A stretch of 64,000 bases of DNA, taken from contig OZ244893.1 of NCBI GenBank assembly GCA_965221485.1, positions 2,480,001 to 2,544,000 on the forward strand. The letters are read 5' to 3'. A program made the position numbers and the translations under genes. The DNA comes from JAJEBT01 sp965221485 (GTDB taxonomy: Bacteria; Pseudomonadota; Alphaproteobacteria; MPNO01; UBA830). The notes below the pieces were generated by a model. The model saw nothing but the letters and a program-made list of their open reading frames with translations. It searched no databases and was not told the DNA's origin. Numbering within the stretch: the stretch's first letter is position 1; each line of letters begins with the position of its first letter. Shown here in pieces: positions 1-8,833 of the stretch.

Positions 1-719
1 ACATCGCAACAGACTTCCCTTTGCAATACCGGCTGCTCACCAGCAAACGCCCAGGAAGGACCGGTTGAGCAACGGGACAGCGGCAGCGGTGTCAGGGTTG
101 ACCGGACCCATGGAACCACGCCGGACACGGCGCTTCATGATCTGCCGGAAAAAAGACCGGATGACGTCCCCCGCTTGCCAAGAGCGCTGTTTGCAGTTAT
201 CAGCACCCATGCTCCTTGATGACCCTGACAAGGACACGAACCGATCGAGGGGTGCGATTGGCTGGGCCAACGCCCGTCACAATGTTGATCCGGTCATCAG
301 GTCTCGCGGGATTATTGAGGCGCGTGACATCAGGTCATCGAAACCACAACAAGCTCATGGTCAATGATGCGCCGGTGAACGCCGGCATCAGGCGCAAATG
401 CAGGAACACGGTGCAAGCGAAAGAGATCACATCCCCCCGTCTGGCCAGCAGCACTTCCTTGCAACGGTTTCTTACGGCACCGGCCGTGCGATATCCGCCA
501 CACTGTCCCCTGCAGCCTGCAGACAATCAGGCAATGTGCGTTCGCAACCGACCGTACCGCATTTGCCGCATAAACATCCCGCTCCTTGATCCTATCGCTC
601 CGCAACATTGAAATGACTGTCGATCGGAATATCCAACACGAAGCACCCGAACAGGGCAATTTCGGTCCGACATCCACGACGACGATCACAGCGTCGTTCC
701 TGAAACCGGCCAACCGACC
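1..719. other. Leading stretch with no recognisable gene
   Basis: Open frames exist on both strands, but none encodes a protein I recognise, and those running into the AEC gene on the minus strand are antisense shadows. Composition resembles the other gaps in the window. It presumably holds the promoter of the AEC pair, but I could not pick a convincing -35/-10. Confidence 0.5.
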
Positions 720-1595
720 TTGACGTTCAAGATCCTGTCCGTCATCGCACCCGTATTCGTCTGTGCAATGATCGGTTTTCTGTGGGTCCGGGCCGGTCAG
801 GCCTTCAATACCCGCATGGTCGGCAACCTCGCTCTGAATCTGGGTATGCCGTGCCTCATCTTTTCCACCCTGACCCGTCTCGAAGTCAGCCCGGAAGCCC
901 TGACCGGTATGGTAGGCATCTACGCAGTCGCTCTCGGTTGCTCGCTCATTGTGGGCCTCCTGGTGACGACGTTTCTCCGTCTTCCCTTCCATACCTATCT
1001 GCCGGTCTTCACATCCGCCAACACGGGCAATATGGGTCTGCCGCTTTGTCTGTTCGCATTTGGTCAGGAAGGCCTGGCACTGGCGATCGGTATCTTCATC
1101 CTGTCTTCAATCTTCAGCTTCAGCGTTGGATGGAGCCTCTATGCCGGCCGTCTGTCGCCAGACATTCTCTACAATAACCCGCTCCTTTACGCCGTCGCTG
1201 CCGGAATACCGTTTCTGCTGACGGCAACACGACCCCCTGCCTGGCTTACCAATACAACCGATCTTGTGGGCGGACTGACAATACCGCTCATGCTCATTTC
1301 ATTGGGGGTCGCGATTGGGAGCATCAAGACGCGCGGCGCGTTGGTGAATGCAGCCGTCGCCACCATCAAGCTATGCACCGGCTTTGCTATCGGCTACGGG
1401 CTTTCGGAACTCTTCGAACTGGATGGAATTGAACGCGGCGTGCTGATCATAGGCTGCGCGATGCCAGTCGCAGTCCACAACTATATGTTCGCCGAACGCT
1501 TCGATCGAAGTCCTGTCGATATCGCCGGAATGATCCTGATTTCGACGGTTCTTTCGCTGTTGACCTTGCCTCTTCTCATGCTGGTCGTCCTGTAG
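720..1595 (+). CDS. AEC-family permease (auxin efflux carrier type), copy 1
   Basis: Integral inner-membrane permease of about 291 residues, the usual length for the AEC (Mem_trans) family, which exports small organic anions. The sequence is hydrophobic throughout, with segments separated by short polar loops. Family-like features are the Asn-containing NLGMPC near residue 40, NTGNMGLP near residue 100, and a C-terminal AMPVAVHNYMFAERF followed by a final hydrophobic segment. The first in-frame start is TTG; no better ATG lies nearby. A second AEC gene follows closely on the same strand, so they are probably cotranscribed. The substrate cannot be read from sequence; malonate, malate or similar acids are typical for bacterial members. 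Confidence 0.85.
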   Translation: MTFKILSVIAPVFVCAMIGFLWVRAGQAFNTRMVGNLALNLGMPCLIFSTLTRLEVSPEALTGMVGIYAVALGCSLIVGLLVTTFLRLPFHTYLPVFTSANTGNMGLPLCLFAFGQEGLALAIGIFILSSIFSFSVGWSLYAGRLSPDILYNNPLLYAVAAGIPFLLTATRPPAWLTNTTDLVGGLTIPLMLISLGVAIGSIKTRGALVNAAVATIKLCTGFAIGYGLSELFELDGIERGVLIIGCAMPVAVHNYMFAERFDRSPVDIAGMILISTVLSLLTLPLLMLVVL

Positions 1596-1637
1596 CATGA
1601 CCCGGACTTGCCCATGTGCGTCCGGACGAGCCTGTCC

Positions 1638-2525
1638 ATGACCCTTCTCTCCCAGCTCCTCCCCATTGTGGTACCGATTTTCGCTTGTGTCGGTCTGGGG
1701 ATGCTGTGGGCACGGCTTCGCGCTCCCTTCGACAGCGGACTGATCACGTCTCTGGTATACAATGTCGGTGCACCATGCCTGATCCTTGCCACTTTCGACA
1801 AGGTGACCCTCCCGCTGGACGTGCTGGGCAGCATGCTGGGAGCTGCGTTGGCCTGTTTCGCGTGTTTTGGAGCCATCGCCTGGGTCGTACTCAAGCTGAC
1901 ACGTCTCGAACCGGCCTCGTACCTGCCTTCGCTTGTCTTTCCCCTGACGGGCAGCATGGGCCTACCCGTCTGTTACTTCGCTCTCGATGACGAGGGGCTG
2001 GCCCTCGCAATCGTCTATTTCACGGTCGGTGCTGTCGGGACCTTCACGGTCGGACTGACCATCGCCCAGGGTTCACGATCCTTGCGGCGGCTCGCAGGTG
2101 TACCGGTCATTTACGCCGTTATTCTCGCGATCATTTTGCAAGTCGCCGATATCCGACTGCCAGCATGGATCTTTAACACCACCGATCTGATCGGTGGTAT
2201 CGTGATACCAACACAGCTCGTGGCACTGGGGGTCTCTCTGCTCGAAATGAAGGCGAGTGCCTTCGCGAGAAGTGTGTGGCTCGGACTGCTGCGACTGGCC
2301 ATGGGTTTCGCTGTAGGCGTCTTGATTGCTGCCGTGTTTGGCCTCGACGGTGCCGCACGCAGTGTCGTCATCCTGCAAAGCGCTATGCCTGTTGCCATCT
2401 CGACCTATCTCTTTGCACAGCGTTTCGACAGAAAGCCCGAGGAAGTTGCGGGTATGGTTATCGTCTCTACTGTGATTTCCTTCGTGACACTGCCACTCCT
2501 TATGTGGTTCGTACTTCCGTCATGA
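1638..2525 (+). CDS. AEC-family permease, copy 2
   Basis: Second AEC-type inner-membrane permease, 295 residues if started at the ATG at 1638 (MTLLSQLLPIV). An in-frame TTG 30 bp upstream would add ten polar residues and is less likely. It shares the family pattern with copy 1: NVGAPC near the N-terminal third, LTGSMGLPVCYF in the middle, and AMPVAISTYLFAQRFDRKPEEVAGM near the C-terminus, which closely parallels the first copy. The gap to copy 1 is about 40 bp on the same strand. The two proteins are clearly paralogous but well diverged. Whether they form a heteromer or have different substrates cannot be told from sequence. Confidence 0.85.
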   Translation: MTLLSQLLPIVVPIFACVGLGMLWARLRAPFDSGLITSLVYNVGAPCLILATFDKVTLPLDVLGSMLGAALACFACFGAIAWVVLKLTRLEPASYLPSLVFPLTGSMGLPVCYFALDDEGLALAIVYFTVGAVGTFTVGLTIAQGSRSLRRLAGVPVIYAVILAIILQVADIRLPAWIFNTTDLIGGIVIPTQLVALGVSLLEMKASAFARSVWLGLLRLAMGFAVGVLIAAVFGLDGAARSVVILQSAMPVAISTYLFAQRFDRKPEEVAGMVIVSTVISFVTLPLLMWFVLPS

Positions 2526-2652
2526 GATCCACGAAAACGAGACTGTCACCTGCGCAACGGAGCTTCCAGAAGCGCGTCGACGCCAGTGACGGATACCGAA
2601 AAACCCCGCTTGAACCACCAGCGTTCGGTTACGCCCGGCCCGGGAGACAGTG

Positions 2653-3285
2653 ATGAATGGAGGGCGGTTTGTTGTTCCCCGAAGTGCCGTTCAGATACTT
2701 GCGGTCCTTGTTGCAGTTCACCTTGTCCGGACTCTTCTACCTTACGAGTACGAGATTTACCTCATCTATTTTCTGGCCTTTGACCTGTTCAGAACCGGAT
2801 CATTCGGGCCAGAGTGGCTCTACGGTGCCGTCACATCCATATTCGTACATGCTGACTGGTTGCATCTGATTGCGAACGGATTATGGATTGTGGCGCTTTC
2901 ATCGCGTATTGGCAGTACGATGAGCGGCCGTCGTTTCTGGTTTCTTTTTGTCGCCTCGGGAACATGCGGTGCCTTGACCCATGCGGCACTCAACTGGGGT
3001 GAAAGCCAGCTGCTGGTGGGAGCCTCGGGTGGTGTTTTCGGCCTGTTGGGGGCAGGCGCCCATATCCGGGTGCATGGCCATATTCATGCAGGCCGCCCGA
3101 CACTCCGCGAATATGTCTCCTACATTCTCCTGATGATGCTGATCGTCAATATTGCCTACGCCCTGATCAGCAACGCAAACATCAGTTGGGAAGCCCACGC
3201 AGGAGGGTTTTTTGCCGGTCTGATCCTGTTCCCGTTTCTGTGTCCGCGTCATCCACCACCGGGCTTCCATGTCCGGACGCTCTGA
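2653..3285 (+). CDS. Rhomboid-family intramembrane serine protease
   Basis: Polytopic membrane protease of 210 residues that cleaves substrates within the bilayer. The catalytic signature is complete: GASGG with the nucleophilic Ser near residue 125, and WEAHAGG with the catalytic His near residue 182. The conserved HLIAN (His ~71, Asn ~75) that helps form the oxyanion hole is also present. Hydrophobic segments surround these motifs, as expected of the six-TM core. The start is ATG at 2653, preceded by GGGAGA; a GTG three bases upstream is too close to that site. It follows the AEC pair on the same strand by about 130 bp, and no functional link is evident. Substrate unknown. Confidence 0.9.
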   Translation: MNGGRFVVPRSAVQILAVLVAVHLVRTLLPYEYEIYLIYFLAFDLFRTGSFGPEWLYGAVTSIFVHADWLHLIANGLWIVALSSRIGSTMSGRRFWFLFVASGTCGALTHAALNWGESQLLVGASGGVFGLLGAGAHIRVHGHIHAGRPTLREYVSYILLMMLIVNIAYALISNANISWEAHAGGFFAGLILFPFLCPRHPPPGFHVRTL

Positions 3286-3446
3286 ACGACTGGCAAGGAC
3301 CCGGTATCTGCCATATGGGGCCCGCGAAAGGACAGCTCCTCTTCCTCGACGAACGCAGTGACAACCTGTACATGGTCGTGATCACTGTTCTGTATTCGCC
3401 CGGCCTGCCCCTCGAGGGACACCGGGGAGGAAGCCATTCCGGATGT

Positions 3447-3487
3447 GCCGGTTACCCGGAGTTCCGCAAGGGGTCCGGGTAACCGGC
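3447..3487. repeat. Perfect 14-bp inverted repeat between convergent genes
   Basis: Arms at 3447-3460 and 3474-3487 (GCCGGTTACCCGGA and its exact complement) surround a 13-nt loop. The hairpin lies between the rhomboid gene (+) and an SDR gene (-), which converge here. It has no T-tract on either side, so it is not a classical intrinsic terminator, but the place and stability fit a bidirectional transcription-end or mRNA-stabilising structure. Confidence 0.6.
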
Positions 3488-3591
3488 AGGCGTCCACACT
3501 CCGTCTCAACGAATTTGGAGCAATAATATGGCGACGTCATACCCGAACCGCCTCAGAAGTTCATGACACGGTCCGACGCCGGGCAAGGTCT

Positions 3592-4347
3592 TCAGTGCAT
3601 GGCTGAGCCGCCATCCACCACAAGCGTTTGACCGGTGATGAAATCGGAATCAGAGGACGAAAAGAATACAAGAGTTCCCAGGAGGTCCTCCGGCACCTCT
3701 TCGCGCTTGATCGCACGCGTCGCCATGTTGCCATCCTTGACACCTTCCCACTGAGGATCACCCACCACTTTTTCGCTCATGGTCAAGCCCGGCGCGATGC
3801 AGTTGACGGTGATTCCGTCTCCGCCGACTTCCCGGGACAGGGCCCTGGTAAACGCCACCATTGCGCCTTTTGAACTGACATAATGAAGCAACATCGGTGT
3901 GCCCTTGAAGACAGTCCCTGAGGCAATATTGATGATCTTGCCATAACCGTTCTTCTTCATTTCCCGCACAGCCGCCTTCACGCAGGTGAAAACACCCCGG
4001 GTATTCACCTGCATGACCCGGTCCCACTCGGCTTCGTCGATGTCAAGAAATGACTTCTGCTGCAAATCAGCGAACAGGGCTGCGTTCGTCACCATGATGT
4101 CCAGCTTGCCGAAGGCCTTGACCGTTTGATCGACCATGGCCTGAACATCGTCAGGACGGGTCACATCACAGTGGAAGCCAACGGCCTCACCGCCCGCCTG
4201 TCTGATTATGTTGACCGTCGTCTCCGTATCGACGATATCCGTGACCATCACCTTTGCGCCCTCGGCGGCAAGGGCCTTGGCATACTCTGCGCCAATACCG
4301 CGCCCCGCTCCTGTCACAATCCCTACCCGTCCATCCAGGCGTCCCAT
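3592..4347 (-). CDS. SDR-family NAD(P)-dependent oxidoreductase
   Basis: Classical short-chain dehydrogenase of 251 residues acting on an alcohol/ketone pair. It shows the cofactor motif TGAGRGIG (residues 12-19), the NAA motif (88-90), Asn115, and the catalytic Ser143 with Tyr156-x3-Lys160. The C-terminus FITGQTLVVDGGSAMH is typical. The start is the ATG at 4347 (MGRLDGR), preceded by AAAGGA; the open frame extends 15 codons further upstream without support. It stands alone, converging with the rhomboid gene. It is related to a second SDR at 27.4 kb, which ends in a similar DGGQFMH. Substrate unknown. Confidence 0.92.
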   Translation of the reverse strand: MGRLDGRVGIVTGAGRGIGAEYAKALAAEGAKVMVTDIVDTETTVNIIRQAGGEAVGFHCDVTRPDDVQAMVDQTVKAFGKLDIMVTNAALFADLQQKSFLDIDEAEWDRVMQVNTRGVFTCVKAAVREMKKNGYGKIINIASGTVFKGTPMLLHYVSSKGAMVAFTRALSREVGGDGITVNCIAPGLTMSEKVVGDPQWEGVKDGNMATRAIKREEVPEDLLGTLVFFSSSDSDFITGQTLVVDGGSAMH

Positions 4348-5012
4348 GCTTTTTCCTTTCTCGTAAGTCTCGCACCTGCGGGTGCACTCCACATGACCGT
4401 TTGCAGGAATAGCATGGCCGCGACGACGTTGGCGATATCCCTGCAGAAAATGTTCACATATCCGTCTGACCCGGGATGCTGGTGCGTCTCAAAGGATCAA
4501 CCAAAGGGTTCCGGATTGTCGAACAGGTGCATAAACGGCTCTGTTAACAAATTGCCCGGGCCCGCTGATCAAGGACAGCCACGACCAGCGGAGAATTCTG
4601 GACATCAACCGCGACACATCCCCTGTAGTCCATAATCCCCGTATCAGCATACAGGCACGCACGGGCCGCAACACTTCCTCGTCCTCCCTGACCGGCTGTC
4701 ATTCAAGCCCGCTTCCGGATCCGCCGCATCATGGCCGCAGATTCGCCCAGGGATCCGGTGTTATGACCAGCTTCTGACAAAACGGCCACGGCCAGCTTCC
4801 GGGCCAGGACGTCAACTGTATCCTAGCGTGGCCGCTCTGAAGCAGCGGCGAAGTGAATGGTGAAGTTGTCGACAGAAGATACCGGTGAGACAAGCCGCAA
4901 CGGTTCGTGACAACCGGCTTGCAGGATCGCCTGCCCACCTCCCTGTTTGCCTCACACCATCCGGGGCGAAGACCATCGGGTCGATGGCCGGGAATTGACG
5001 GGCGCTCATCTG
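4348..5012. other. Gap downstream of the zinc operon; no gene recognised
   Basis: About 660 bp between the start of the SDR gene and the end of the zinc permease gene. I read all frames looking for an ABC ATPase to complete the zinc transporter. There is no Walker A, no LSGGQ-type signature and no recognisable remnant. Open frames here look like random shadows. Confidence 0.6.
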
Positions 5013-5765
5013 TCAACCCGTCGTTGAGACCGTTTTCCTGCGGCAAAGCAGTCTCGTTACGATCGCGGACAGGGCAAAGCACACGACGAGAAAAGGACCA
5101 GACGGCAGGTCCGTAACAGCCGATATCAGTATCGCGACCACGACGGCCACAGCTCCGCTTGCCAGAGCGCGCCAACCATTGAAGCCCACATCAGTGCGTG
5201 CGGCAAGGGCCGGAAGGATGAGACTTGCAAAGACCACATACACTCCCACCAGCTGCATTGAGGCTGTGATGACGAGAGCAAACAGAACAAAGAAACCGGT
5301 ACCGCTGCGAAGGCGAGGTGCAAGAAACCAGAGGACCGCAAAGGCGCCATAAATCGGCAGAAAACCGGCGATGTCGTTCCACGACGCGAAGAGAAGCTGG
5401 CCGGACAGGACGTGTCGCAGGGCCTCGCCGCCGTGTGGATCATTGGCCAGAGCCAGCAGTGTAACCGACGCGGCAACGATGAAGCTGCTGCCAATTACCG
5501 CTTCCTGCTCGTCCGGAGAGGTTCGTTCGATCCAGCGGAAAAACAGCGCTATGGCAACTCCGGTGCCAAAGGCCACACCCTGACCCACGAACCATGACGG
5601 CTCCCCCAGCCAAAGATCGAGCAATATGACCGCAAGCCCGACAACCTGTGCGGTGGCCAGATCGATAAACACAATGCCACGTTTGAGAACTTCGATGCCC
5701 AGCGGCGCGTGAGCAGCCGTAACGATCAGCCCCGCAACAAGTCCCGGCGCGAGGATGTCGAGCAA
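5013..5765 (-). CDS. znuB: Zinc/manganese-type ABC transporter permease (ZnuB-like)
   Basis: Membrane subunit of a metal ABC importer, 250 residues with about seven hydrophobic segments and the ABC-3 family layout. The conserved tail VGVYVVFASLILPALAA is characteristic. Upstream neighbours are the binding protein and a His-rich outer-membrane protein, indicating zinc as substrate. The start is TTG two bases after the znuA-like stop; a GGAGG lies ~18 nt upstream, within the end of the preceding gene, so translation is probably coupled. No ATPase gene (znuC) is found here or elsewhere in the window, so one encoded elsewhere would be needed for function. Confidence 0.82.
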   Translation of the reverse strand: MLDILAPGLVAGLIVTAAHAPLGIEVLKRGIVFIDLATAQVVGLAVILLDLWLGEPSWFVGQGVAFGTGVAIALFFRWIERTSPDEQEAVIGSSFIVAASVTLLALANDPHGGEALRHVLSGQLLFASWNDIAGFLPIYGAFAVLWFLAPRLRSGTGFFVLFALVITASMQLVGVYVVFASLILPALAARTDVGFNGWRALASGAVAVVVAILISAVTDLPSGPFLVVCFALSAIVTRLLCRRKTVSTTG

Positions 5766-5766
5766 A

Positions 5767-6699
5767 TCAGGATCGATTTCTGACCTCCTCCAGTAGGGTC
5801 AGCGTCGTGTCGAACAATGAGAACAGGTTGTCGGCCTCAGGATGGCCACCAACAGTGTAAGGAAGCACGACCACGGGAATCCCGGTTCTTCCCGAGAGCC
5901 ATTCCGCAGCGTTTTTCGGTTCGAATGGCGTGAGGAGTATCGCCTCGGCACCGCCGCCCCCTGCGAGGTCAACGGTCTTCGCCAGATGCGATGCTGTTGG
6001 CGGAACACCGGACACCCGTTCCAGCACGGCAACCCGTTCCAGTTCGGCCCAATGCAGCAGATAGACCCAGCCCTTGTGATGAACGACGACTTTCATGCCA
6101 CGCAGCGCTTCCAGTCGTCTGTCCCACCCGGCCATGGCCTGATCCCAACGGGTCTGAAAGGACGCCAATCGTTGCCGGTAGGCTCCGGCGCGATCGGGAT
6201 CGATTTGTTCCAGCCGAGTGGTGAACAGCTTCGCAAGAACAGGGATGTTGCGCGGATCGAGATGGACATGCGGATTCCCACCCGGGTGAATATCTCCCAG
6301 GCTGCGGTCGACCATCTGCGGCCGCTCCAGAACCTCCACATGATCGGCCGCCATGATATGCCCGGGCTGGCCCGGCTGGACGATTCGGCGCGCTCCCCTT
6401 TGCATCAGAACAGGTAACCAGCCGACCTCCAGGTCCGCTCCGGAACAGAACAGAAGGTCCGCCCGACGGATCTTCGCGATCAGGCTGGGACGGGCGCGGA
6501 TATGATGCGCATCCTGCGCGCCGTGGGTGGCAGAATGGACAATAACATCGCTGCCACCAATTTCTTCGGCAAGCGACGCCCATTCCGGCTCACAGGCGAA
6601 AACCCTGATCTGTTCCGCCGCAAAAACCGATGGCGGCGCTGCCAATCCGCTGGCGGCGGCCACAATCGCGGCCGCCGCTACAGTTCGGAGAGCCTTCAT
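5767..6699 (-). CDS. znuA: Periplasmic zinc-binding protein of ABC importer (ZnuA-like)
   Basis: Solute-binding protein of 310 residues with an N-terminal signal peptide (hydrophobic run ending near PPSVFAAEQ). It has cluster A-I metal-binding features: His in the DAHHIRARPS region, GGNPHVHLDPRN in the middle, VVVHHKGWVYL, and an acidic/His segment GGHPEADNLFSLFD near the C-terminus. The long internal His-rich loop of classical ZnuA is absent; His-rich sequence is instead found in the outer-membrane protein encoded just upstream. It captures Zn(II), or possibly Mn, in the periplasm and delivers it to the permease encoded immediately downstream. Spacing to both neighbours is only 1-3 bp, indicating one operon. 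Confidence 0.88.
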   Translation of the reverse strand: MKALRTVAAAAIVAAASGLAAPPSVFAAEQIRVFACEPEWASLAEEIGGSDVIVHSATHGAQDAHHIRARPSLIAKIRRADLLFCSGADLEVGWLPVLMQRGARRIVQPGQPGHIMAADHVEVLERPQMVDRSLGDIHPGGNPHVHLDPRNIPVLAKLFTTRLEQIDPDRAGAYRQRLASFQTRWDQAMAGWDRRLEALRGMKVVVHHKGWVYLLHWAELERVAVLERVSGVPPTASHLAKTVDLAGGGGAEAILLTPFEPKNAAEWLSGRTGIPVVVLPYTVGGHPEADNLFSLFDTTLTLLEEVRNRS

Positions 6700-6702
6700 C
6701 GC

Positions 6703-8181
6703 TTAGAAACTGTGGGCAGCATGAGCACCGAGGCTCATGATGTATTGCAGAATGAACTGGTCGTCCCCTTCAGAGCCGAAGGATTCGCGATTGTACTGAA
6801 ACCGGACCCGTCCGAACTCACTATTGTTCCAGTCCACCATCGTACTGATCATGGACAGGTTGTGATCCAGTTCTGCATCACTCGGGGGATGGAGGCGCGA
6901 ATACCGGGCACCCACCCGCCAACGCGGCAGGAATTTATACACCGCCTGCGCGTACCAACCGCTGCTGCTGCCATCAAGGAACTCGGTTACATCCTCGACA
7001 TGGGTCGTACAGACCGGATGAGTGTGGTCTTCACCATCGGTCGGCGCCGGTATCACACACTCTTCGTGCTCCTCCTGCAGCAGGTATGTCCCTGATTCCC
7101 TCCGCCGGAAATATTCGCCCTGAAGGATCAGCTCACTGTCACGTGCATTTCCGGTCGGAGCCCAGGTGAAACGGAAATCAGCGCCGAACAGCCGGGTGTC
7201 GCCCGTAAATTCCCCTTCGGAGAAAAAGTCGGCATGGGCATGCTCCTCCTCTTCATGACCTTCCTCGTCATGACCATGGACCTCTTCTTCGCCATGCGCG
7301 TGACCACCGGAGAGGTTCCGACCCTCTGCTTTTCCATCCAGAAGGAAGGTGCCGATCCTCCATGCCATATTGCGGCCCAGATCGCCGCCCAGCCGCGCAT
7401 ACGCGGACCACGCGTCGCTACCATTCCCGGAACCTCCGAACGGCGCATCATCGCCGCGGAACAGCCCGCCCCCGATCTCTCGATAAACGTCACCCGGAAG
7501 CACCACAGACAGCTCTACGCCATCGTCATTATAGGCACCGTCCAGATACGCCCGGTAAGGAAGCGGGCGGTCGCTGAAGTCGTCACCATGAACATGCAAT
7601 TCGTTCAGATATCCCAGGGTCCAAAGTGCCCTGCCCGCCTTGAGGCGTATTCCATCGGGCATCCCCGATCCCGGCAGGGTCTGGATATAGGCTTCCTCAA
7701 GCTCGAGTTCGGTCGGTTCGCCGGGATGTACGCCAAGACCAAGTGTCAGGTTTCCACGAAACTTGTCGTCGATATTGCCGGACATCGAGAGCTCGCTATG
7801 GCCGAGGGACAAGCCCTCCACCGCTCGTTCCGACTCATGGCCCAGCTGAAAACCGGGGAGACCGGCAGAATCCCCGGAATGGTGGGAATACATGCCGTTC
7901 AGCACGACTCCCAGGGCCGGATTGAAGCTGTTGTCCGAGGCCGGCATGGAAGCCCGAACGGGCGAAGAAGTTTTCCCGTCAGGGTCTCCGGAACCGGATC
8001 TGAGAGTCGCCAGCTGTGCTTCCAGCGCGGTAATACGCTTTTCGTACTCACTCTTCAGTTCACTGATCTGTGCGGCCAGTTCCTCCGCCGACGGCGATGA
8101 TTGCGAATGAGCCATCGGGGCTGCAAGCAAAACAGGCAGCAGGACAGAAACCATCCACAGGTTTTTCACGGATCTCAGCAT
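6703..8181 (-). CDS. Histidine-rich outer-membrane beta-barrel protein of the zinc operon
   Basis: A 492-residue exported protein. A signal peptide (LLAAPMAHSQ) is followed by a coiled-coil segment (residues ~34-64, typical of trimeric porin-like proteins), then a long region of alternating short strands. A His/Glu/Asp-rich stretch (about residues 295-325, with GGHAHGEEEVHGHDEEGHEE) is inserted in the barrel, and a second short one contains HEECVIPAPTDGEDHTH. The C-terminus ends in Phe, as in many outer-membrane proteins. As first gene of the operon with znuA/znuB it probably gathers or passes zinc across the outer membrane. It resembles zinc-cluster porin-like proteins rather than a TonB receptor, since I see no plug domain. 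Confidence 0.75.
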   Translation of the reverse strand: MLRSVKNLWMVSVLLPVLLAAPMAHSQSSPSAEELAAQISELKSEYEKRITALEAQLATLRSGSGDPDGKTSSPVRASMPASDNSFNPALGVVLNGMYSHHSGDSAGLPGFQLGHESERAVEGLSLGHSELSMSGNIDDKFRGNLTLGLGVHPGEPTELELEEAYIQTLPGSGMPDGIRLKAGRALWTLGYLNELHVHGDDFSDRPLPYRAYLDGAYNDDGVELSVVLPGDVYREIGGGLFRGDDAPFGGSGNGSDAWSAYARLGGDLGRNMAWRIGTFLLDGKAEGRNLSGGHAHGEEEVHGHDEEGHEEEEHAHADFFSEGEFTGDTRLFGADFRFTWAPTGNARDSELILQGEYFRRRESGTYLLQEEHEECVIPAPTDGEDHTHPVCTTHVEDVTEFLDGSSSGWYAQAVYKFLPRWRVGARYSRLHPPSDAELDHNLSMISTMVDWNNSEFGRVRFQYNRESFGSEGDDQFILQYIMSLGAHAAHSF

Positions 8182-8833
8182 CAGGACTCCCGGGCGTTGC
8201 CCTTACCGTTCGTTTTCGAAATTTCAACGAAACGTTATAACATAACGAATTCGGGAAATGTTGCGAAATTGAAAGATTATTTTCAAGTCGATAATCATCA
8301 TGGATGGCGATGCCCGAATCACAGGAGTCATCGGCCGGGAATGGCTGGTGAAGGTTCAGATCAGACCTGAAAGCAATCGTGGCCCCCCGGACCATTCGCT
8401 TCGAAGGTCAACAGGTTGCATCGACAGGGCCCGAGAAGCGGATTTGCCAATATGGCGGCACGATCCGACCCATCCTTATCCGAAGTGCGCAATTTTCGGT
8501 TGTCAGTAACACCGGCGTAACAGCCGGGTGCGGGTCGGCCCCGCCGCGCGTACCGATCCGGGAAGGCGCGTTCCCGGACTTCCCGGGAGCTGTTCCACGA
8601 GCCCCCATAGCCGCTCAGGGAGAGGTCAACGGAACACTCGGACAGAACCCATACGGAAAGGTTGGAGCGGTTCCATCGGCAACAGATGTCCGGTTGAAAT
8701 CCCGAGGTCGTCCCGCTGTTGACGCGACACTGCGCGCGGTTTCACCCCGGATCAAGCCCGGACTTCCATCCCGGATCCGGCAGCGTCTTCATCCACAATC
8801 CCGTCCTGACGCAAAACAGGGATTTCTCAGAGG
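8182..8833. other. Upstream region of the zinc operon
   Basis: 650 bp with no convincing gene; the 248-codon open frame starting at 8379 overlaps the Rid gene antisense and has no recognisable domain. The stretch 8210-8300 is notably AT-rich compared with the rest of the window and holds the Zur-like palindrome and presumably the zinc operon promoter. Confidence 0.55.
8233..8247 (-). promoter_or_regulatory. Zur-like operator (perfect 6-3-6 palindrome)
   Basis: CGTTAT-AAC-ATAACG is a perfect inverted repeat centred ~59 bp upstream of the first gene of the zinc operon. It closely resembles the GTTAT(R)TTATAAC core of known Zur boxes of Proteobacteria. The right place, AT-rich core and zinc-uptake operon together suggest zinc-dependent repression. 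A TATAAC that could serve as -10 lies within it, so Zur binding would block the promoter. Confidence 0.75.

Noticed and set aside
330..992. 220-codon minus-strand frame at the left end
   Set aside because: Mostly antisense to the AEC permease gene, highly polar with Arg/Gln/His bias, no domain; a GC-shadow frame.
4348..5012. Possible missing znuC ATPase downstream of znuB
   Set aside because: No Walker A, signature or Walker B in any frame; nothing recognisable as an ABC ATPase remnant.
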